NCBI GenBank assembly: GCA_023974075.1
Contig: CM043798.1
Location: 19,251,441-19,315,440 of the forward strand
DNA length: 64,000 bases
Source: Chaenocephalus aceratus
Lineage: Eukaryota > Chordata > Actinopteri > Perciformes > Channichthyidae
Reading direction: 5' to 3'
How positions within the stretch are numbered: position 1 is the stretch's first letter; each line of letters opens with the position of its first letter. The notes under the pieces were generated by a model. The model was not told where the DNA came from and did no database searches. It was given only the letters and a program-made list of their open reading frames with translations. Made by a program: the position numbers and the translations under genes. This document shows, in pieces, positions 57,033 to 64,000 of this stretch.

Positions 57033-60022
57033 CAACCCAGTCTCACGGCATTTCGTGTTCATCAACACGATTTTTAATCTATTGATTCGTGTTCACCATC
57101 ACGATTTGCCCCTTTTTTTCGTGTTGCACAGGACGATTTTAAAAGCAATGTATTTCTACTGGTAACGTGTTTCGTGCCTGCAGGCTGCAGCACGTCTTTT
57201 TCTCCGGTCGGGTCGTGGAAGACCGGAAGCTGTGTGGTTCATAAAAACATGTTCTTACTCAATATCAAGCCACAGTTATTGCTTTTATTTTAAATCGTAT
57301 AATTTCGGACTTTTGTTGTCGTCTGTGAGGAAAATAAATGGGGCTCAGAGCCTCAGGATACTGAAATCTGTATTTTTTAAATCTTTTTTTCCTTCTAATT
57401 TGTTGTTCTTTTCAAATAACACACTTTTATTTACTCACCAATAACACTCAATTATCCTTGCTTTTATTTATTGGTTTAATTCCATAATCTCGGGCTTTTT
57501 TGGCGTCCGTCAGGAACTGAATTTCAAAATAAATATAACCGGAAACAGACGTAGGCATTTCGAGCGATTACCCAAGATCCTCAGCTATGGTTTTAAGCTC
57601 GTTGATTGGATGTGTTAGCCGCAATGCATGCTGGGATTTGGTGTTTATATTATATGAAATCCGGAAAACATTTTAAAAGTATAAAATAATACCTAATTCC
57701 GAGTGCTCTTGCTTTTCTCTTTGAAAGTCATCACATAACGGCATTGTAATACACGGTTCGGCTGCATTACATATTACAGATCTGCCGTAGAACTTTCTTT
57801 ATTTATAGCGCCCTGATGAGAAGACCTTTGGAAAAAACTGGAAGAAATGGCGCCGAAACTGAATACTTGACGTGGATCATAAATATATCAACAATTAAAC
57901 AACATCTTCAATTTCTCTTCACACAATACGTCTCCTTGCAGTATCTACACTAATTCGGCTGACTTTTACATTTGATCTAATTCATAGATAGGTTATATTT
58001 ACACCATAACGGTGCACAGCTGAGAGAAAAGGACTGTAGTTTTCAAAGATATTACTGATTTTCTTTGAATGTAAGAATGTAAATACTGAGTCTGAAATAG
58101 TATAGCAATATGCTGTAAAATGATGTGAAAGCATGCATAAAACTATACATCTTCAGATGTTGTACATACACACTAATAATACAAAGTTATTATGGCTGTG
58201 TGCACCTCGTGTGTACCTCCTAGTGGTTAAAGCACGTTATTGAATTATTGTTTTATGTGTTATATTTGATTAAAAAAATATTAAGAGTACATACTTTCAT
58301 AGGGGGAAAGTATAAATATAGAAATATAGAATATAAAAAATCAAGAAGATACTATAAGTTATCTCTACAATAAAACAGTTTAGTGCAGGATGTACACAGA
58401 TATTAATAGGAGGAGGTGTAAAACAGAAAAACGGATTAACCTTTATTTAAACATTACATATTAAATATTAAGCCTGACAAAGTAATTAACGTCTAATATA
58501 TTGCTTTCCTGCAATGTTAACTATGTTGAAGCACTTATTTTAACTGATATTATACACATTAATTATACTCTTATGTATGTAGATAGAATAAGAAATGTGC
58601 AGAATATGACAGTTTAATGGTGGAGGTACACACATATTGATAGATGTCTTGTAATGCACTGTTGAGGAACCTGTGACCCAAGTTTTTCATTCATTGCATA
58701 ACTACACCGTAGTTGTGTATGATATGTCAATAAACCTTTGAAAATCTTGAAAGGGATGTGCAAAATAGCCATAATATACAGTCTTTAATTAACTATTAGT
58801 AGAGAATAACGAGTAATGAATATACTTTATTACTTGTTTCCATTCATGTCAATTGCAGATACATGTTTAGTCTTCTCAAGCACCAACTATCAAATATCTC
58901 TCCTGATTGTTGGCACTTGACAATCACCTTACCTGAATTTTACTCAGGTGTAACTAAAGTCTGATTTAAGGGTTGTTTATATATTTCACATAATTAATCA
59001 GAATCTGCAAAGTAACTCAAATAAATGCAGTGGAGTAAACATACCAGGTTAACCTCTGAATTGTAGTGGAGTAGAATTACAAAGTAGCAATGAGCTGTCA
59101 TGTGGGTATACGGCATTAATATAATGCTGCGCATTATGGACACAAGTGATTTTCACCCATTTATTAATTATATGTTTTACATTTGATAACACCAATGTGT
59201 TTAATAATGGCAACTTCTAATTGTGGGAAAAACGAAAACGTTCAGTAGAGACGTCCCATAGAACATTTTGCGAAACACAATAGCCAGCATGTGTAGTTCT
59301 GGGGGGGCGTTCGATTCCAGTTTTGGATAGACTGGCGTGGTTTCGTTCCATTTCACACAGCTGTTTGACGCTCTGCGTAACCTTACGGGAACTGTAGTCC
59401 TAAACGATAGCTGGGGATTATGGGTAGTGTAGTGTCTTTGGCCATCCTAAACTCAGAAATGTTGACAATCGCAATGATGCTCGAAATGTCCCTTACAGGC
59501 CTACGTCTGTTTCCGGTTATTTTTATTTTGAAATTCAGTTCCTGACGGACACCAAAAAAAGCCCGAGATTATGGAATTAAACCAATAAATAAAAGCAAGG
59601 ATAATTGTGTGTTATTGGTGAGTAAATAACAGTGTGTTATTTTGAAAAGAATAACAAATTAGAAGGAAAAAAATATTTAAAAATACAGATTTCAGTATCC
59701 TGATGCTCTGAGCCCCATTTATTTTCCTCACAGACGGCAACAAAAGTCCGAAATTATACGATTTAAAATAAAAGCAATAATTGTGGCTTGATATTGAGTA
59801 AGAACATGTTTTATGAACCACACAGCTTCCGGTCTTCCACGACCCGACCGGAGAAAAAGACGTGCTGCAGCCTGCAGGCACGAAACACGTTACCAGTAGA
59901 AATACATTGCTTTTAAAATCGTCCTGTGCAACACGAAAAAAAGGGGCAAATCGTGATGGTGAACACGAATCAATAGATTAAAAATCGTGTTGGTGAACAC
60001 GAAATGCCGTGAGACTGGGTTG
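57033..60022 (+). mobile_element. Element A copy 2: 3 kb fold-back transposon with 7 bp target duplication
   Basis: Left terminus CAACCCAGTCTCACGGCATT at 57033 and right terminus ATGCCGTGAGACTGGGTTG ending at 60022. The inverted arms are long: about 57033-57563 against 59468-60022, more than 500 bp, including mirrored GAACTGAATTTCAAAATAAA at about 57511. The target duplication CTCATTC lies at 57026-57032 and 60023-60029. The middle (58310-59420) is AT-rich and has no coding frame; 57563-58308 is shared with copy 1. No transposase is encoded. The superfamily is unknown to me; a 7 bp duplication with CA...TG ends is unusual. Confidence 0.9.
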
Positions 60023-60215
60023 CTCATTCATAACACTTCGTTCGATGTCTCACTATGGGATGCGCCTCATCGCGGAGCAAACAGTGGCATCAATCTCATT
60101 ACGCCAATCCTGATTGGCTGGTGATCTTGACGTTAGCGTCAGGGAATTCACCCCCTATAAGTAGCTTGCGCCACGACGCATGCGTCATTCAAACACCTCT
60201 TCTCGCTTCAGAGCA
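60023..60215 (+). promoter_or_regulatory. DIRS copy 2 terminal repeat, promoter part
   Basis: CCAATCCTGATTGG at 60103-60116 combines a CCAAT box and its inverse. TATAAG at 60156-60161 is a TATA-like box. The cAMP-response palindrome of copy 1 has become TGACGTTA here. The body is the inverse of 19187-19340 and the same orientation as 12602-12790. The following 400 bases are the 5' leader up to the Gag ATG. Confidence 0.55.
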
Positions 60216-61758
60216 CATCTCTATAGTAGCCGGACAAGCTTAACGGTCCACAGACTGAACCCAAATACCCATTTCGGTTGACGGGCGCTCGCCGGCTACT
60301 CCTTCTGCTTTGCAGGAAGACGGTAGTGCTAACGCAGTTAGTATTAAAATCGACCTCGCCCTTCTCTTCCCCGGAAAGTAAGGTAGGTCTGATTTTTTAA
60401 GCTAGCAACACACATGTTGCTAGCTCGCTCCCTCACTATCGACACCACGGTAGCGAGGACGTTTTTTATTTTCTCTTCTCCACGGAGGAAGAAAGGATTA
60501 AAGGAGCACACTGTCACACCAGTCAGTATTCTCAGGGAATAAAAGACCCACACCGTCCTTTTCTCCGGATTAAGGACAGGGTGGTAACATCTTTTTTCTC
60601 CCATCTTACCTGTTGAGAGCGGGCCCTCTCCACGCCACGAGGCGAACAAGATGGACGCCCCTCTCCCTCACACCAGAGGAGTCAGGGACTCGGTGGCTCG
60701 ACTCTGCGGCTGCGGGTTGAAGATCTCGGGCGCAGACACACACCAGGTATGCTCGTCCTGCCTCAGGCTGGAACACGCCCGAGGCGCTATCGACAACCCC
60801 GGCTCGTGCGGACATTGTGTCCACTTCACCGTGAAGAGCCTCCGCCGACGGCTAGCACGACAAGCTAGCCTGTCGGAACAGGACCCCCCCATGGTCCACT
60901 GACCCGCCGGCCGGCAGTCAAGACACGGGGGCGTCTGCTGCAGAGAGTGAACCCCTCTCCGTGTCGGTCTGGGGCTCATTATCTGCGATGGCTACAGAAC
61001 CGGAATCCCGCGCCCTGGCAGGCCGGGACCCGGTGACAGCAAGACACGCGGGAACGGGACCCCAAGCTTTACCGAGCTGGGGCTCCCGGTTAGACCTCAC
61101 CATGGTCTCACCCGCGGAGGATGTCCTCGAGCTGGACTACAAGGAGGACGAAGAGGACGCCTTGGCGTTCCTCCTGTCCGAGTTGGATGAAAAGGAAGAG
61201 GACACCTTCATGTCATCGGCTCAGGCTGCTCTCCCGGGCGATAGCACACCAGCTTCGCCCTGTCTGAGCATGGACCTGCAGGCCGTGTGTAAACACGCTG
61301 CGGCCAGACTCGACGTCCCGTGGCCTGAAATGGCCAAGGAGACCTCCAGGTCCCGCTACGAAGGGAAACATTTTCCCCAAGCAGCGCGGACGAAGAGGCA
61401 ACTCCTTCCGGTCTTCCCGGAGATGTTGGATGAGGTGTCGGTCTCGTGGAGAGACCGGCCCTTCAGCAACAAGGTCCCAATCCAGGGTGCCTCCTGCCTA
61501 GACTGTGACGGAATGGAGAAGCTCGGCCTGCTCCGCATACCGCCCATGGAACCGCTGGTAGCGGCCCACCTCCTACCGAGGATGGGCCCGTCACCAAGCA
61601 GGAACCCCACGCTGCCAGCAAAGTCGGACCGATTTCAGTCGACAATGACTGAACGGTCCTACAAAGCTGCAGCGTTGTCCGCCAGGGCCCTGAATGTGTC
61701 CTTGCTGCTAACCGCTTACCAAGTGGAGCTTTGCGAGGACCTGTCGGGTAACCCGGGG

Positions 61759-62258
61759 GCAGCCACTCTGGACGAGATGGCAGCGGTCACGGACATTTGT
61801 CTCCGTGTCCAACGCTGCGCCATCCAGGCCACGAGCCAGGCAATGGGGATCATGGTGGTGCAGGAAAGAGTGAGATGGCTCAACCTCACCAACCTCCCAG
61901 ACCGGAAAAAGGAATATGTGCTGGATATGCCTATCGTTCCCGAGGGAATTTTCGGCTCCGCTCTCGCCTCCATGCAAAGGAGGTGCGAGTCGAAAAAAAA
62001 TAAGGAGGGCAGCCACTCTGGACGAGATGGCAGCGGTCACGGACATTTGTCTCTATGTCCAACGCTGCGCCGTCCAGGCCACGAGCAAGGCAATGGGGAT
62101 CATGGTGGTGCAGCAAAGAGTGAGATGGCTCAACCTCACCAACCTCCCTGACCGGGAAAAGGAAGATGTGCTGGATATGCCTATCGTTCCCGAGGGAATT
62201 TTCGGCTCCGCTCTCGCCTCCATGCAAAGGAGGTGAGAGTTGAAAAAATAAGGAGGAC
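61759..62258 (+). repeat. 250 bp tandem duplication inside DIRS Gag
   Basis: GGCAGCCACTCTGGACGAGA begins at 61758 and again at 62008, exactly 250 bases apart. The two copies differ at a handful of positions, for example CTCCGTGTCC against CTCTATGTCC. The first copy keeps GGTGCGAGTC at its end where the second has GGTGAGAGTT. Confidence 0.9.
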
Positions 62259-62300
62259 GAGGCACTCCACCTCTGCCTCCCTCGAAGGGTCCAGCCGCTG

Positions 62301-62371
62301 CCTTCGCAGCAGCAGTCCTTCGCAGCAGCAGTCCTTCGCAGCAGCAGTCCTTCGCAGCAGCAGTCCTTCGC
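62301..62371 (+). repeat. 16 bp tandem repeat in DIRS Gag
   Basis: CCTTCGCAGCAGCAGT is present four times in perfect tandem, with a partial fifth. Because 16 is not a multiple of three, the encoded sequence changes frame with each unit (SSSP, QQQS, AAAV). Confidence 0.93.
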
Positions 62372-62867
62372 CCAAGCTGCCTCGAACCCTGCTCGGTTTA
62401 AAGCACCGAAGACGCAGAGGTCGCAGCCCGCCCCGAGTCCCCAGCCCAGGCTGGAGACAAGGGCGAGCTGGCCTAGACAATCTCCGGTTCCGGCTGCAGC
62501 TCAGGCGCAGCCAACCCAGAATTTCGGCCAGCAGTCGAGGAAGAAGAAGCAAGCGGCGTGACAGCCCCTCCTTCTCCCCTCTGTGACAGAGCTGGAAGTC
62601 CACGGTTCCCCTGCTCTATATGTGTTCCCGCCGCCTCGAGAGATGCCTCAACACCATCCTCAAGTCCGCACAAACATATGTCACACAGTGGTTGATTTTT
62701 CTGTCATAAAACATTTACCGCTGACGCATCCAGGCTTCAGGCCGAGGGCGCAGCTCAAAAAAATGAAAAGAAAAACAATAAAACCAATAAACAGCCCGTC
62801 AATTGTTCCCTTCTGAGAGCAGCTACGGCAATCTCTCAAAAGGCGGATTACAGGCGGGTCTGTGAAG

Positions 62868-63095
62868 GCCACCACCGCCACGCGCATGCGCAGTGCCGGC
62901 TGGGGCTTTAAGGGCACCACCGTCACGCGCATGCGCAGTGACGGCTGGAGTTGTGAAGACACCACCGTCACGCGCATGCGCAGTGACGGCTGGAGTTTTG
63001 AAGACACCACCGTCACGCGCATGCGCAGTGCCGGCTGGGGTTGTGAAGGCACCACCGTCATGCGCATGCGCTGTGTCGGTGGGGATTGTCGAAAA
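62868..63095 (+). repeat. 45 bp tandem repeat with GCGCATGCGC palindromes
   Basis: Five units of 45 bp each carry GCGCATGCGC at 62882, 62927, 62972, 63017 and 63062. A typical unit contains ACCACCGTCACGCGCATGCG followed by CAGTGACGGCTGGAG. Copy 1 of this element has the same palindrome only once, at 16762-16771. The core matches the published NRF-1 recognition sequence. One frame stays open through all units (TTVTRMRSDGWSCED), as expected for a multiple of three. Confidence 0.9.
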
Positions 63096-63109
63096 GGGGC
63101 ACCACTGTG

Positions 63110-63449
63110 TTTCAAACACTAGAGGGCCCCATAACACAACAAATAGAGACTCAGAGGGGAAGAGATGTGACATCTCCGCTGGCTCTAAGGAGCATGCAGT
63201 GGAAGATGCTCACATCATCTGCTTGAGTTTTCAAGACAGTAACACGGGGCTACAGACTCCAAATCGCTGTCACCACCCCTCGCTTCTTGGGCATTCTGCA
63301 TTCGCAGGCCCGAGGAGAGTCAGCCCACATTCTGGAGAGAGAGATTCTCTCACTCCTAGAAAAGAGGGCTATATCTATTGTACCCGCCGAGCAGAGTCAG
63401 GGCGGCTTCTATTCCAAGTACTTCCTCGTTCCCAAATGGGGAGGGAATC
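63110..63449 (+). pseudogene. DIRS reverse transcriptase start, truncated
   Basis: The frame from 63287 reads MGILHSQARGESAHILEREI, then LSLLEKRAISIVPAEQSQGG and FYSKYFLVPKWGGN. It matches copy 1 until about 63449 and then leaves it. The 5' part (63120-63280) lies in other frames. No catalytic motif of the polymerase is reached. Confidence 0.75.
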
Positions 63450-63519
63450 TATATTCTCTAAATAACTTATTTCACGTATATATGATATTTAGGCTCGCTG
63501 GTCTCATCATACAACGGCA

Positions 63520-63740
63520 ATGGAAAAAGCACCAGGGGAGGCAGCCATAACCTCTGCCGCACTGAAGGGGGCGCAAGTGAGCCCACAGGTTCTTGTTGCG
63601 ACTGTTATTCTACGCAGGGACGGTAGACGCGAACAACAAACTAGACTTTTGAAACTACAGGAAGATAAGGAGGACTTTTACAAAAAAGTAATAGAGATTG
63701 TTGTCCAGAAGGATAGCATGGACTTCATCTTCAAGTCAAG
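63520..63740 (+). CDS. Unrecognised putative exon
   Basis: An ATG-initiated frame reads MEKAPGEAAITSAALKGAQV, continues through VLVATVILRRDGRREQQTRL and KLQEDKEDFYKKVIEIVVQK, and ends FIFKSR at a strong donor (CAAG/GTAAGA) at 63740. Charged, helix-forming composition suggests a short coiled coil. It lies 70 bases after the truncated DIRS copy. I do not recognise the protein. It could be a first exon of a host gene or part of another mobile element. Confidence 0.3.
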
Positions 63741-64000
63741 GTAAGACCACAATTGTAATGAAAATGGCATCTGACTTAAGAACAATCCAATATTTAAATT
63801 GTGGGTAGGCCTATCCTTTTGTTGAACGGTCTGTTTAAAATGAATTGAAGCATCAGACTAAAAAAGCTTTTGAAAATAACCGAATATTTCAAATCTCAAT
63901 AAAAGCTTATAGTTAGATTAGATTCAGCCTATAGTTTAGCTGATATAGGCTTAGTTTGTCGGGGGATATCTTACTTCTTCCTTCTCTCTGTCTATACCTG
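63741..64000. other. Non-coding DNA to the window end
   Basis: AT-rich, with no feature I can support other than a TTAGATTAGATTCAG phrase near 63913 that recalls LINE tails. Confidence 0.35.

Larger units (their letters stand above)
60651..62586 (+). pseudogene. DIRS Gag-like protein, copy 2, damaged
   Basis: It starts MDAPLPHTRGVRDSVARLCG with the cysteine module (CGCG, VCSSC, CGHC) and stops at 60900. It resumes in another frame from about 60961 with VLELDYKEDEEDALAFLLSE and GMEKLGLLRIPPMEPLVAAH. It fills a gap of about 100 bases that copy 1 has lost. A 250 bp segment encoding DEMAAVTDICLRVQRCAIQA to GSALASMQRR is duplicated in tandem (61759-62008 and 62009 on); 250 is not a multiple of three, so the frame breaks. 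A 16 bp repeat follows at 62301. The mixture of stops and duplications shows it is no longer coding. Confidence 0.75.
57024..63449 (+). mobile_element. DIRS-like retrotransposon, copy 2 (3'-truncated, with element A inserted at its 5' end)
   Basis: The first nine bases of the 5' terminal repeat, TTCTCATTC, lie at 57024-57032. They are followed by a 2990 bp element A copy, after which CTCATTC is repeated and the terminal repeat continues from 60030. Gag and the beginning of reverse transcriptase follow in the order seen in copy 1. Homology stops in VPKWGGN at about 63449, so most of pol, the recombinase and the 3' terminal repeat are gone. Gag has stops, frameshifts and internal duplications. 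The copy is dead. Confidence 0.85.

Overview
This window is nuclear DNA from a ray-finned fish, most likely a derived teleost. Host genes are split into short exons with GT/AG borders. Intergenic DNA is AT-rich. The repeats are of teleost type: DIRS-like and Ngaro-like tyrosine-recombinase retrotransposons, a Ty3/gypsy chromovirus, hAT-like DNA transposons, MITEs and LINE 3' ends. No bacterial or organellar genes, CRISPR arrays, tRNAs or rRNAs were seen.

Host anchors. The last two coding exons of pdlim4 (a PDZ-LIM protein) lie at 3721-3859 and 5457-5661 (+). One exon of an slc22a4/slc22a5-type organic cation/carnitine transporter lies at 56301-56483 (+). PDLIM4 and SLC22A4/A5 are neighbours in the same orientation in mammals, so the window looks like a conserved syntenic block expanded to about 50 kb by transposons. 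Between the anchors are a two-exon fragment of a CHD6-9-type chromatin remodeller with a nonsense codon (29803-30241, -), a decayed CD2/SLAM-like immunoglobulin receptor gene (34837-42954, -) and a THAP zinc-finger gene (exons 48070-48219 and 48766-48969, +) whose start-codon region is triplicated.

Mobile layout. At 12324-20414 a TIR element ('element A') is interrupted by a 6.8 kb DIRS-like element on the - strand (12554-19381), and that element's tyrosine-recombinase gene is interrupted by a LINE fragment. A 193 bp derivative of element A lies at 25451-25643. A Ngaro-like element fills 36063-42161 (-) inside an intron of the Ig-receptor pseudogene, a deleted Ngaro copy lies at 43439-46128 (+), and a solo repeat at 24951-25410 (+). 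A structurally complete Ty3/gypsy element lies at 49254-54761 (-) with apparently identical LTRs and a 5 bp target duplication. At the right end a second DIRS-like copy (about 57024-63449, +) carries a 3 kb fold-back copy of element A inserted nine bases inside its 5' terminal repeat. At 12.5 kb DIRS sits inside element A; at 57 kb element A sits inside DIRS.

The rest (about 5.7-12 kb, 20.9-24.9 kb, 25.7-29.8 kb, 30.3-34.8 kb, 46.1-47.7 kb, 54.8-56.3 kb) is AT-rich non-coding DNA with old repeats, microsatellites and a few striking hairpins. Most long open frames there, in the minisatellites and antisense to the retroelements were judged to be chance. All family assignments come from reading motifs by eye; no database search was run.
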